The notes beneath the pieces are model-generated. The model was not told the origin of the DNA, did no database searches, and worked only from the letters and a program-made list of their open reading frames with translations. DNA of 64,000 nucleotides from Ancylostoma caninum (lineage: Eukaryota; Nematoda; Chromadorea; Rhabditida; Ancylostomatidae), in NCBI GenBank assembly GCA_037903475.1, contig JBAJFG010000080.1, forward strand, positions 1,612,001 to 1,676,000, read 5' to 3'. Below, piece by piece: positions 1 to 26,952 of this stretch; position 1 is the first letter of the stretch, and every line of letters begins with the position of its first letter. The translations under genes were made by a program, and so were the position numbers.

Positions 1-412
1 ACCTGCGCATCTAAGCGCGATCGATTTTGAAAGTATGCGAACTGGTTGCGGGTGTCGCTAGCGCTTCTGCGGATTCGTGGACGTCTTCGGCGGGCCGGCC
101 ACGCTTCTGGAGTCGCTTCTGGAGCCGCACGCACGTCTTCTGCTCGGCCGTCACCGCGGCGCGATCTCGCTGCCACGTATCGCCTCGTTTTCACTTTGTT
201 TTCTCGCGCGCTCACGTCGGTTGTAACACTAGCCAGCGATTTTCTGTGCTTATCTTTCATCCCGTTCTCTCAGAGTTCTCCTTGGTGTTCCATGTTGTTT
301 TTTCGGTCAGTTATGACGCACATCTCCTACTCATAACACTTGCCTTTAATGCACTCGTTATTCTTTCGTCGCTGGTTTCGTTACTGTGGTTATTGAGCGA
401 GATTTTTCTTCC

Positions 413-426
413 ACACAGGGACGACA
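413..426 (+). promoter_or_regulatory. Likely spliced-leader acceptor of spk-1
   Basis: A pyrimidine-rich run followed by CCACACAG ends at 418, eight bases before the ATG at 427. This is the arrangement expected for a trans-splice acceptor in a nematode. A longer 5' UTR with an upstream cis exon cannot be excluded, since the window starts only 426 bases upstream. Confidence 0.5.
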
Positions 427-15647
<15,221 letters not shown>

Positions 15648-18082
15648 GTGCAATCGCTTTGCTTTTCTTTGCCAAGCTCATTTGTCGTCATCCTTATCAT
15701 ATTTCTATGAGTTCACATTTCTATATGAGTTTTCTAAGAGATATCGAATAATGAGAAAAGACTCAAACTCTTTTCTCATTCTCCCCAGATACAGTTTGGC
15801 GAATGTGGTGTCTGTAATCTCCTGTTTTATGGGTCCAGATATCACTTCTGTGATTGACGAACGACAGCCTTTACACTGTCCCTGTTTCCCGTTCTCCTTC
15901 CTGAACAATTGTCGATGTTTATGTGGCTCGTTGTCGGTTTTCCTACTGTTCAGATGAGCGATGTTGGAATGAACTCATTCATCTCACTTGTCGGTGTCAT
16001 CCATATTCGTTGCTGATCAGTAAAGATGGAGATGGGCAGCGTACGCTTCGTCTGTTTCTCGTCTTTATTTGTATAGTGTGCATGATAGCCGATCGCTTGA
16101 TGCATAAATATTCTCGAGGAGACGCCTTGCTTCTCATTCATTTGTCATTTGTTGTTAATTTTTTTTCTTCCTAGACCACATATGCATAGTTTAAAGAGCT
16201 AATTAAGTGAAGGACATTACACTAATCACTGGACGGATATTCGTTTCGTCAAGGACTGTGTGTTTTAGATTGCAAAGTACTGCGGGAAGGCCACGTAGCC
16301 TGCCCGAATTTGTCCAAATGTGCTGGTCCATGTGTTCCTTTCTCTCATCTTGACTTGTATGTTTGTGTCTGTGTCCCTGTGAGTATATTTGAGGTGAAAC
16401 ATCTAATTCTTATCATCGCTTTTTTCTTCCATTTGCGCGTGAACGAGTCATTGAGCAATGAAATGTTACGAAACGGTGGTGGTCGCAGTATTTGCAGCGG
16501 ATGCACTGCATGAAGGCAAGTTCTACAGTACTCGGAAGCGGAGTTGAAGTGTTATTTATTTGTTGAGGGGTTCGATATCCGAGGTCCTCCAGGGAAAGAG
16601 TAATGAGTTTGGTATGTTGTTACCTACATTATTGAAATTTAGAGTAATGAGCTGGTGAAGCCGTCGTCACTGATGGGCGAAGACTGGGACGCATAACCCT
16701 CTTAGAATATGTACAACGAAGTGCTAACCCTGCTTATTTTGTGAGGCAGACTACTGTGAGAGCCCGATGAAGCCTCAAGAGTTTGCTGAGTCCACTGTAA
16801 TTTCTCAGGTGGAGTTGGGCTGCACCAACCACCCCGAAACCGCTCCTTTTTGAGAGTTGTCCGAAATGACATGTGGCCCCAATTCCTGGATCGGAGGGGT
16901 TGGGTGAAATTACAAAGAGAACTACACACGAGTTAGCCATATCGTGGCTGGCATGATTTCAGTCCTCCACGGAGATGTTCTTGCTGAAAGGATTCACTCA
17001 GAATCTGTAAGGCTGAATGCAGAAAGTGGGCGGGAGGGGGGGGGGCATGGGAAAAAAGGGGGGACTACTCACTATGGGGGGACCCAGACGGAAAATAAAA
17101 TTAGTAAAAATAATGATTATGGTAATAAATAATAAATTTTATTCCAAAAATAATGAAAGTAAACTACTACAAGATTTTTATTCGTTTTGTGAAGTAATCT
17201 CAAAATTTTGGCAACCCATTCTTGGGACATTCTAGGGGCCCCCTGCGTACGCCGCTGCTGTGAGAGGATCAGATCCATTGTTTCCACATAAAATGAATAG
17301 AGGAGAACGGGGGGAGGGAGAGAAGAAGGACCCCGTAAGGGACAGTTGTTCCCTCTTATTCGAAGTGGGCACGCTCAGTCATGTCCAATCCTTCGCATGC
17401 GGGGAATTAGAAAAGTAAAATCTCATCCGGAAAAAGGGTTGTGCGGCAGAATGGAAATTAGGAAACTCCAGATTGATTGCATCTCTAAATAAATAGAATT
17501 CTAGCCAAGTAATTAGATAAAAATTAGATTAGTAGTTGCGATGATTAAATTGAAGCTCGATTTAGTTCATGTGTGCAATTATTTTTGTTTATTAATTGAA
17601 GGACACCATTTTCTCTGTTTTGCGAAATTACTTTGTAATTGCCTTGCCCAAGAAGTTTCCTCGGCTGGCATAAAATCGTTTTCTGTTGATTTAAATGGGC
17701 AATGTGCACTGGGAAAGCTCGATTCCCATCGATTCAACTGAGAAGAAGGCTGTAGAGACTAAATCTTCTGCCTTGGTCGATGTATTAGCTGTGTTTCTTA
17801 GTTCAATTCATTTTTAACGACCTGCGTTGTCCTTTTTTTCCACCAATTCCAACAATATTTTCATTTTTGGAGCGAAAATAGACCTACGGGGATTCGAGAA
17901 CTGGCGTGGTGAAAATGGCAACTTGGAAGTCGCTCTTCAGTTGTCGTCATAGTAAGGACATAACTTCGAGCCGCAAAAAGAAGCTTTGCTGCTTTTCCTC
18001 GTCAACACCGGATAACAACGCAGATTGCTTCAGTCACTTTGATGGGGAGAATTCCACCTCTCGCACACATCCCCCATCATAT
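15648..18082. other. Non-coding stretch downstream of spk-1
   Basis: 3' flank of the kinase gene. I see no exon with support. A G-rich patch lies at 17035-17080 (runs of G separated by short AT-rich pieces). No confident polyadenylation signal was identified. Confidence 0.5.
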
Positions 18083-18294
18083 GGGCAATTTATACTAGCT
18101 ACTATAAGGGATTTTTCATGGAGACCGGTCAACTCGGCATGTACATCTTCAATGAAAAGAACACGCGGCCGCCGCGAGGCCGTAAATGCGTGCGTCTGAG
18201 CTGCGACTGCGATGCGACTGTGATGCGACTGGGTCCTATTCTTCGTCATATGGACGCACGCGCGTCAGTCGCACGCATCCAGTATAAATTGCCC
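18083..18294. mobile_element. Short inverted-repeat element with GGGCAATTTATACT ends
   Basis: Begins GGGCAATTTATACT and ends AGTATAAATTGCCC. The right half holds repeated tgcgactg/tgcgtctg words. A partly similar stretch (tttatactaaatgcgtgc, then ctgcgtctgagctgcg) lies at about 19385-19620 and may be a diverged relative. No coding capacity. Confidence 0.6.
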
Positions 18295-18774
18295 TAAACA
18301 CGTAATCATGTTTATAGCTGAAATTTTGGATCATTTATTGATTGAGAAACCGAACTCAAATGAACCTCTCACCCGCATGAGTAGCGTCAGACCTGAACTT
18401 GGGAAGAAACAGCCGAACATAGTGCAAAAGCTGTCCTCCCACATTATTAATCATCACTTATCAGAGCTGTCGCTCGCTAGATGAACTGTCCTTCCTGGAA
18501 AAATACCAGGAACACCGACTTCCTGTATAGTGTTTTTCCGGGACCTGACGCGCCGCGTCATGTCCGATAATCATCCAGAATTTCGCTGTAGCGATGGTTT
18601 TCATCCATTAAGATGACAAGGATGCAATTCCCAAAAATTTCATATCTTTTCATTTCCATCATATTTTTTTCAGAATTTTCATCTCTTTTTATGTATATCA
18701 TAGTTCTCTCTAGTAATCTATTCAATCAGCTATAGAATCGCCATTGTGAACAGGGACTGTGGACCACTTATGTA

Positions 18775-19150
18775 CAGGGATCTCCAAATGTACGCAGACA
18801 AGGGTCGGGTCCGCGGCGCGGCTCTCTTGGGCAGAGACGCAGGCTCACACTATGATGAGCTCCCGGGGTGTGTATCATCGTGAGGGAAAACGAGGCGGAG
18901 ACTTCCCGCCGTTCACGATCAACTCATGCTCGATCCCATTCAAATTCTGCATGTTTATGTATAGTGAAATCGCGCGCGAAGGGAACGAGTCAACCGTTGA
19001 GGGCGGGATGAGGATTTGAACGAACCAATCGCAGAACCATGCCACGCCCCGTTTTCCCTCACGATGATACACACCCGAGCTCCCGTGACTCTGCCCAAGA
19101 GAGCCGCGCCGCGGTCCTAACTCTTGTCTGCGTGCGTTTGGAGTTTCCTG
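18775..19150. mobile_element. TA-flanked foldback MITE, copy A1
   Basis: TA|CAGGGATCTCCAAATGTACG at the left; GCGTTTGGAGTTTCCTG|TA at the right. Arms continue inward through CGCGGCGCGGCTCT and tgtgtatcatcgtgaggg, so most of the 376 bp is self-complementary. Two shorter copies are at 27520-27675 and 32726-32879, all flanked by TA. Confidence 0.85.
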
Positions 19151-20531
19151 TATGAGGAAGACCTTTGATTTCCATCTCACAGAACAACTAGTTCTGGGAG
19201 TCGAAAAACTCAACCCAGTTTAACGCTATTAATTCTGAAAAATTGCCTCCCTTAGAATAGATATCTCAAGACAGACCAAGTTTTGTTTGGAAAAGCCAAA
19301 TTCAGTAGAATAGGGAGGATGCGTCCGAACCGAGTTCCGCTATTTGTAACAGGCTTCTCTATCGAAAAGGGTCTCCGATCAAGGGAAGTTTATACTAAAT
19401 GCGTGCATCAGCAATGTACCAGGCGCATGCATCTAACGCATCGAGTATTTTTTTTATGAAGATCAGTCGACATGACATGCACATCCTGAGTGAAACCACC
19501 CTGCGATCACCGCAAATGCTTGCGCCTCACCTGCGTCTGAGCTGCGTCAGGGCTGCGATTGGGCTTACCATCCATCATATAGACGTACTTCTAACGCAAG
19601 CATCTAGCAGAAAATGTCCTTAGACGAGTATGAGAAACACAGCAGAACCTGCTAAGCCGCACACATTGTTACAACAGTGAAGAACTGCTCCAATCTGAGT
19701 GGTGCACCCGAACAACAGCCACTCGAAGTGCGATAGCAGAGGAAAGAAGTAAGCTTTGACCTTGCGCTATAACTGCTAGAGAAATGTGTTTGACATTTTT
19801 CGTTCGCAAATCTCTGATGCAGTGAAAGTTGCGTTTGAGTTGAGTAGGGCAGCGCTTGCTTTTCCATCTTCGCTGTATTTCTCCAAACGCTCGGGGCACT
19901 GTCTGGACCTGGCCTGCTTGGTCATGACCTATCTGGCTCGTGTTCGGGCTGCAGCATTCCTTCAGCCTTACAGTATGCTATTGTCTATGTGGTATGTATC
20001 ACGTTACATCTATCATTGTTTGTTATCGTTAACAGAGACGAGTCGCACGGACGTGGTGTCTACCCATTTTGCCAGAACTCGTCAGCCTTAGAACTGCGGG
20101 TGAATCGCATCCTTTCCAGGAACGTTCGCAAATCTCGCCACAGATCCGAAGTAAGTTGATTAGCGAGATCCTGTGGAATGATGATAGTACTCCTCTTGAT
20201 CGTGTCAATGATGTTCCTGGCTCAGTGCTCAGAGAAGTCAACAGCCAGCTCCAAACATTAGATGGGCAAAAAGTGTCTCCATCAATCTGAAGAATTTTCG
20301 CAACAGTAGCCCCGCTGCTCATCTTGTATAAGCCTGGACTGATTGCTCCAAGAATATGTACACTCGAATACCCTGCAGGTCATATCCAATTGATTTTCAC
20401 ATAGGAGTTTTCGAGAATTTGCTTTCCTACCCACCTAATGCACTAATTTGGATGTGCTCCAGCTTAGCTATGTCTCCTGCCCGTTTTCTGCTTACCCAGG
20501 GGAGATGACCCTTCTGGACCACTGTAATTAA

Positions 20532-20963
20532 AGGCAGCACTCACGCTGAAAAAAGTTCCCTCGTATTTGTGTTTATTTCAAAGGTGCCATCAATTGGAGT
20601 GTAACTGCAAAAGGAATCACTCCGAATCGTGCTGTTACTCGTGTAATAAAACTCGTACGCATGTACAAATGCGCCCGCCATGCTCAACCCCGCCCCATTC
20701 TCTTTGATCGTGCGGCTGTGTTTCTCAGCTGATAAAGGATCGATCAGTATTTTCGGATAGCGGTGATCTTTTCCGCACCTCGGTGGCCGCACCCATCTCA
20801 GGCGATGGATCTCGTACGACTGGACATGTATTGACAAAATACAACATAGTATTTCTCGCAAAAGTAGCCTTTTTTGATGGTCTTTCCTCTACTATGGGTA
20901 CAAGAGTAGCCTCCAGAGTAGAATTTCATGAAAAAATCGACGTTTTTATCGTGAGTGCTGTCT
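20532..20963. mobile_element. TTAA-flanked MITE, copy B2
   Basis: Left end TTAA|AGGCAGCACTCACGCTG, right end ATCGTGAGTGCTGTCT|TTAA. Same family as the elements at 9250-9659, 32449-32949 and 46623-47085. No coding capacity seen. Confidence 0.8.
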
Positions 20964-21419
20964 TTAAGGGCTATGTTATAGCAGCGCTGTGATTGGCTGG
21001 AAGACTGCGCGATTGGTTGTTCGTTAACGAGATGTAAAGAGATCAACTTGTCGCTTCGCGACGTTTGCGGAAATCATCTAGGATGATGGAACATCTAGTT
21101 ACAGCCCAGTTACCAGTTTATTTGACGCTAAGATAGTTTCATAATAACTAACCTTGATTGGAAGACTTCTCACACGTTTCAACATCCGTATTTTCTCTGA
21201 TATTTACCTGATTGTGAGGGAATGGCCATGCCGAAATAGAAACTATCGATCTTCGGGTTCTACCCTCAGAAAAAAGCTGAATTTTCATGGCCTACCGCTT
21301 TCACATCAAGGGGAAGGAACAGGGGAGTGGGCACATTTCCGAGTAGTTAGTATTCTGGACAACTAGAATATAAAAATTTCTGAATAGTAACCGTTAAGAA
21401 TAACTCGCTTTTCCAACCT

Positions 21420-21700
21420 TTTGCAACATGTGGTGCAGTGGAAAAAGGTGCACTGCCTGCAGCGCACATGGTCGATGGTTCGACCCAGCCCTTGGCCAAC
21501 CAAGCCATTCATCCCTCCGGTGTCCATAAATTGGTACACATGAGGAGTTGTTCATCGGATGCCTCCGCAAGTCACTGAACAAGGCAGATACGCATTCAAT
21601 GCTTCTACGATTCTCAGGTGAAGTCGAGCGTGTTGCATCCTATGGATAGGATTGGTCAACGCCAACCACTTTATCCTTCATCGTCTTTTGTTCACTTTCA
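21420..21700 (+). mobile_element. tRNA-derived SINE
   Basis: TGGTGCAGTGG (21432 onward) fits a pol III A box, and GGTTCGACCC about 50 bases later fits a B box. The sequence then runs into a non-tRNA body (ccaaccaagccattcatccc, then tccggtgtccataaattggtac). From memory, similar bodies are common in strongylid genomes. It does not fold as a full tRNA, so I call a SINE, not a tRNA gene. The 3' limit is approximate. Confidence 0.65.
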
Positions 21701-22056
21701 TCGGACCTTTCGTCAGTGCATTAACTACCCATTAAGTCCTGAGGTTTCTTGAGATAATAAGTATTTGTAAAATAGTGAGCTCGTCTAGTGGGATCGAAAT
21801 GTCCAGAACTTTAATGTGAGCAATTTTGGAAATTTTGCTTAGTCGCTGCTTTCGCAGTTCGTAAGGAGAGTACTGTGCAAATTAGTAACATAAGGAAAGT
21901 ACTGTGCAAATTAAACAATTCATTAGACAATCATGCACTCTTTACATAATATCCATACAACATAATACATTTAAACAGCGCTGGCATATGAAACATGCGA
22001 AATCATAGAAAAATTGTGGTATTATAGAAGCTCTAAGTAGCGGACTATGTATAGAT

Positions 22057-25000
22057 CTACTGAGATTTGGCCTTCTTCCTGAGAGCGGCTTGGCGCGTAG
22101 CAGCACTGAACTTCGTGAGCAGGGTGTTGATGATGGCTGCAGGTATGAGATTCATCACTTCAACCTGCAACAAAGTCAATGTTCGTTACTCCATGGCATC
22201 TTTAGAGAACTGTCTTCGAGGCACCAAATGACTTTGACAACCAGCGCACCTGAATTTGGTGGGACAGGTAACCCGATGTTTCATTGGCGAGGCCAATGCT
22301 TCTCACTGCAGATGATGCGAAGCTCTCTGCACTTGGGGTGAAGAACGACGTCTTTCGGACCTCAAAATTCAGAGAATTTTTCTGAGACAGCGATGAAAGC
22401 ACTGAGCTATAACAATACCAGACTTGGAAAAACGGAGATGATGAATTATACTATACCTTGCTCATCTTAGTGGCAACCATCATTGGACAGATTGTTTGGA
22501 ACATGATGCCGGAATCTGCATACTCCATGCGGAGGATTTCCGTCAACCAAGTGACGTACTTCTGAAATGGGCCATTTTACTTTCGTTTGAAAGTCCCTCT
22601 GTGCGCACTGTTTTCGTTAGAAAGTCCCTGTGTGCGCACTCGTTTGCATCAAAGTAGCTGTTTTCGAAAGTCACTAAAGGGTCTCAATCTCGAGATGTTC
22701 TTTGAATGACCTAAAGCAGAGGTTGTATAGACCCCGCCCCGAAATGCATGTGAGAACACATAATCCAGACATATGTGACCATTGGAAGAGTTTTTGGTGA
22801 GAACAGGTTGAGCTTAGAAATTTCTCGGACAACAAACAACGCACATAGAAGCGCTCCAACTAAGCACCCGAAGTTCCTACAGATTTTGGAATAACATAGG
22901 ATGTTACCAACATACTTAATTGTCAAACTACACATCGAGCTCTGTCAGACGTTGTTCAATGTTGGTGCTTGAAATTGTGTTTGCACTTGCCTTTGTGGCA
23001 GAATAAACAGCCCAGAGTGCCATGTGGTTGTAGCCAGCGGCTGAAGAGACGTTGACAATCACACCCTTTTTGCGTGGAAGCATCTGTTGGAGGATTGAAG
23101 CACATAGCTGAAAATTGTAGAAATTTCAATATGAAATCTTCTGGACATGAGAAATGATCAAGCTATTTCCAACACGGGTATAGGCGTTCACAATATACGA
23201 AAGGCGTCGTTTGAAGGGCAAATTTTGGAAAAAAAAGAAACCCGATAAATGTCGGAGGTTTGTACTTGAACCAGCTTTTTCAATCTAACCATGCACAGAA
23301 AATATTTTTTAGTTTGCCAAATACTTACAATTGTGGGAGGGAGTGTGTTGATCGTTGCGATGGCGCCGATTCGTTCCAGTCCTCCCTCAACTTTGTGCAA
23401 ATTCTGAAAACAATACAGTAACAACTAGCAATTCAGGATTCAGAGAGCAGTAGCACTCACCTCCGGATATTCGTAGCTCATCCCCACATTATTGACAAGA
23501 ACTCCCACTTCCACCGAATTCAATGCTTCGATCAGCGGTTTGTAAGCGGTTGCAGAGCCAGCGCAGAAATCGAACGCAAACGTCTTTACGTCCACCTGTT
23601 ACGCAGTTATTCGAATGCTTGTCTTCAGTACAATCCTAATAGGAACGAATTGAAAGACTACTTTGTTGTATTTCTCTCGAATATCCTTCTGGATCTCATC
23701 CAATTTCGACTGAGTCCGCGAAATGAGGAAGATGCTGAATCCCTTGCGAGCCAATTCATACGCATATGCCTTTCCTATTCCGTCTGTGGCACCAGTCACA
23801 ACTAAAACAGGTATCAGCAGTTGGAAGTGAGGGAAGTCAGGACTGGAACTGAACTTTATAAACATTTTTTTTAGCTTCAAGGACAATGTAGAGTGTGAGA
23901 ATGTTTGGGGTTTCGCGTGTAGCGAGGGTCGAGGTGGAGGTGAGTTTTTAGCGAACTCGGAAAGCACACAATGCGACAGCGCTGCTCGCGCTGGAATCGC
24001 CAAAATAATAGCAAATCAGAGTTTGTCCTACTTGATGTTAGCTATCAAGAAAACGGACTAACTATCAAAAAAAGGTTGTGATTTGCTATCGTTTTCAGCG
24101 ATTCCAGCGCGAGCAGCGCGGTAGCGTCGCGCGCCTCCCGAGTCTGAGAAGAGTGCACTTTCATCTACACCCACTGTAGTGGTAGCGGGACCGAAAATAG
24201 TCGGTGTGAGATCAAATATTCAAAACGATCCGCCATTTGGGGACGGTAACAACTTTACGCGAATATAAGGGCCTTGCTACATTTAGGCGCATTGAAGATG
24301 TCAAAATTGCTCCACTAATCTATTAAAGGATGTCTAAGTTTTCCAAACTCGATCGTACGTGTCACACCATAAGATCGATCGAGAATGAGAACGATGAAAG
24401 CAATGGAATGTGCGGATGCGCAGACAGCCAGATCCCGAGACGCGTATGATGCGGTGCAACGAGTGGGTTCCGACCATTGTAGACTCTACACAGTGATGAT
24501 CAATTGTTTTGCAGATATGAAGAGGGAACGGCGCCAAATTACTCGTGAATCCTGCTGATACGCATTAACTCTGAGGATCTATGGGCCATTCACCGGAGAC
24601 ATCGCAATGATCGAACGCATGCGTTTCACGTACTTGCGCATCACTTCCGGGCAGTTTTATTAAGTCGGGTAGCTAAAAACCACTAGGACCAACAAAATAC
24701 AGGACATCACCTCGGAGTAAACATCGCGTTGCAATACGCGCGCGAGCTGATCCATTCCAATAGATCAAATTCTCATTTTAAAGGCTAAGTGCGAGCGGTT
24801 TTTCCTTTCAACTGAGAATTTGATCTATTTGAATGGATCAGCTCGGGCGCGTATTGCAACGCGATGTTTTCTCCGAGGTGAAGGCCAGAGAAAGTGTGCG
24901 ACATGTCAAAAGCGCCTCAGCGCTCTTCACATAGGAATACACCTATACCGAGCTGTTTCTGTACGTTGGGTCAACGCATATTAACGTGGGTTAACGATTG

Positions 25001-25380
25001 ATTCGGAATGGCCCCACTTGCGGGTGTGCAATAACAATTCACCACATCCTCGTACATACACATTGCAGATCCTCGTATACTGCAGTAATCGCGTATTAAC
25101 AACATAGCGCCAAGGTTAAGCAAGACAGCGATCCCATTCGAGACTCTGTGATTGTCAGACAGCACAATAAAATAAAACAAATCTGCTGCATAATGAATGA
25201 TGACTCAAAATCTCCAATTGTTCTCTCACCTGCCCACTTTGCTCCAGCTTTTGCATGTAAATCAACAGGTGTCCCAATAACGTATGGCCAGAGAATGTTG
25301 AACAGTGCAAGGCCCAACTTGTAAACAACATAGGCCAAAGCACAATAGCCAGCACTCACGAACAGGCACTGGCACGCCAT
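22057..25380 (-). CDS. let-767: LET-767-type 3-ketoacyl-CoA / hydroxysteroid reductase, 8 exons, 313 aa
   Basis: Short-chain dehydrogenase of the HSD17B12 group; in C. elegans LET-767 works in fatty acid elongation and steroid metabolism at the ER. Exons (minus): 25380-25230, 23801-23662, 23595-23461, 23403-23329, 23107-22991, 22561-22457, 22360-22250, 22164-22057; 942 nt with consistent phases. Visible: N-terminal hydrophobic segment (about residues 6-35), NADP loop [12 protein letters not shown] (about 52-63), NNVG (about 132), active-site Ser in [10 protein letters not shown] (about 188) and YSATK (Tyr 202, Lys 206), ending in RKKAKSQ. Length fits LET-767 (316 aa as I recall). Intron 5 is GC-AG (AAG|GCAAGT). 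Exon 7 uses a GAG acceptor by alignment; a CAG 21 nt upstream would also stay in frame. Intron 1 (1.4 kb) holds two hairpins. It lies downstream of rpn-13 on the same strand, probably co-transcribed. Confidence 0.94.
23950..24155. repeat. Inverted repeat in let-767 intron 1
   Basis: gctgctcgcgctggaatcg (about 23980-24000) is matched by cgattccagcgcgagcagc (about 24098-24118); the match extends outward through GCGAC/GTCGC-type bases and inward through agcaaat/atttgct. The spacer is about 70 bp. Confidence 0.75.
24708..24880. repeat. Near-perfect 173-bp hairpin in let-767 intron 1
   Basis: CACCTCGGAG at 24708 pairs with CTCCGAGGTG at 24880, and pairing continues through acatcgcgttgcaatacgcg, gctgatccattc and atagatcaaattctca to a central loop of about 25 bp. 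Only a handful of mismatches per arm. No obvious target-site duplication. Confidence 0.85.
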
Positions 25381-25429
25381 ACTATCTGAATCTCGAGTAA
25401 GGTTGCGGAAAAGGACTTCATAATTCTCA

Positions 25430-25440
25430 ACTGGAAACGC
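25430..25440 (-). promoter_or_regulatory. Possible trans-splice acceptor of let-767
   Basis: On the minus strand GCGTTTCCAG ends at 25431, 50 bases before the ATG at 25380. If the rpn-13/let-767 pair is an operon this would be the downstream spliced-leader site. The frame is also open upstream of the chosen ATG, so a longer N-terminus is not excluded, but family alignment favours MACQCLF as start. Confidence 0.35.
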
Positions 25441-26952
25441 ATCCATCTTTGAAAGCGCAGAAAAAGCAATGGATGCGAACACATCCTCTACTAGAAATGA
25501 AGGTGCGATAGCTGTGTACAGGTAGGTTCACCAGATAAGACTTGGATGTGTTGGAGAACTCGTTTACCCAGTTAAAAGAGACAAGCATTACAATTCCACA
25601 TGGTCAAAAAGCTGAGTGATTGACTGCTGAGAGGTACAAAGGTGAGCGGTGTGCGACATTCACGAAAATCGTTGCTTATCAGTGATTCTAGGGGGTCGGC
25701 GAAAAGAGATGGCATGATACCATCCCGTCCCATACCACGCCATGCCATGCACCCCTCGTTCACCTCCGTTCTAGCGAACAGCGAACGATTTCACAAGCTA
25801 GATGACAAGAAATTCACAAAAATCGATTTCGTCCTCGAGACGTTGATTTACGGGTACTTTTTTTCTTCAGCAGCCCCATTACCGACTTCAAACTCGAAAA
25901 CAAGAATTTGTTCGAAAATTGCATACAAATGTAGTTGAAGGTGCTGATCACCAGTGTCATACTCATTTTGCATGACATTATCGATTTCATTTATTCTATC
26001 GATTTTTTCCAAGTATGGACCTCCACTCGGATCTCTCTGAAAACTTGCATGCGGAAGTTTTTGAAGGTGCTAGTAATGAATATGATAAAGATTTTGCAAG
26101 AAAAGGCCGACTAAGTAGGGAACACCCCAGTAAAGTTGAGAACTACGCCGTCGTACAGAGGAAAATTTGAAAAAAAAAAACCAACGAATTCGAGATTATA
26201 ATAAAAACGGCAGTTATACTCGTGATCTTCATCTTCAGAAACCTCTACATGCAATTTTCAGAGATTTGACAGATGTGCAAAATTGGAAAAACGATGAAAT
26301 CGATACACGTAAATAAGTGTGATATTCGTGACTGTCAAAGAGGTGTTTACTACTCTTGGTCGTATCTGATGATTTTACAACAAGAAGAAAAAACGCTGGA
26401 CATGCTAAGATCAGCAATTATGGCAACATAAGATAGCAATTTCAGCGCGTTGCGGGCGCCCTGTGGGTCCATTGCTCATGATTTTTCTCGCAAGAAACGA
26501 CTCCCAAGACGGAACAATACTAATCTGTGCTACGTACGGTAAAATTCAACGGGATGAACCCGCTCGTTCCACCTACTATCCAGTTTTGTTGGCTGTTTCG
26601 AAAAAACTACACAGAAATTGTAAAATAGGTCCCTTGACACCCCAACATAATTTGTCCCCACTATGTATCCTTTAACAGCGTTCCGTCATTGTTACATATA
26701 GTCTATATGTATGCAGTAGAAGCGACTGCACTAGGTTTACTGGAGAAAAAATTTATATTCCCATGCCGTATGCGAAAACCTCGTTCAGATAACGTCACAC
26801 CAATATTTTCGCTGACATCGATGAAATGAAGAGCATACACTACAAATGTTATAGATAAATTAGTGATGTTGACTTATGATCAGAAGATATCACGAGCTAA
26901 TGTTAATAAAATGGTTTTGTTGAAACAGGCAAAGCAATCAGCACACGGAGAT
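25441..26952. other. Spacer between rpn-13 stop and let-767 5' end
   Basis: About 1.5 kb, AT-rich, with no exon I can support on either strand. It would be the intercistronic region if the two genes form an operon; long for C. elegans, but larger spacers are plausible in this repeat-inflated genome. Confidence 0.5.

Noticed and set aside
21426..21500. tRNA gene
   Set aside because: A and B boxes are present but acceptor and anticodon stems do not form; better read as a tRNA-derived SINE.
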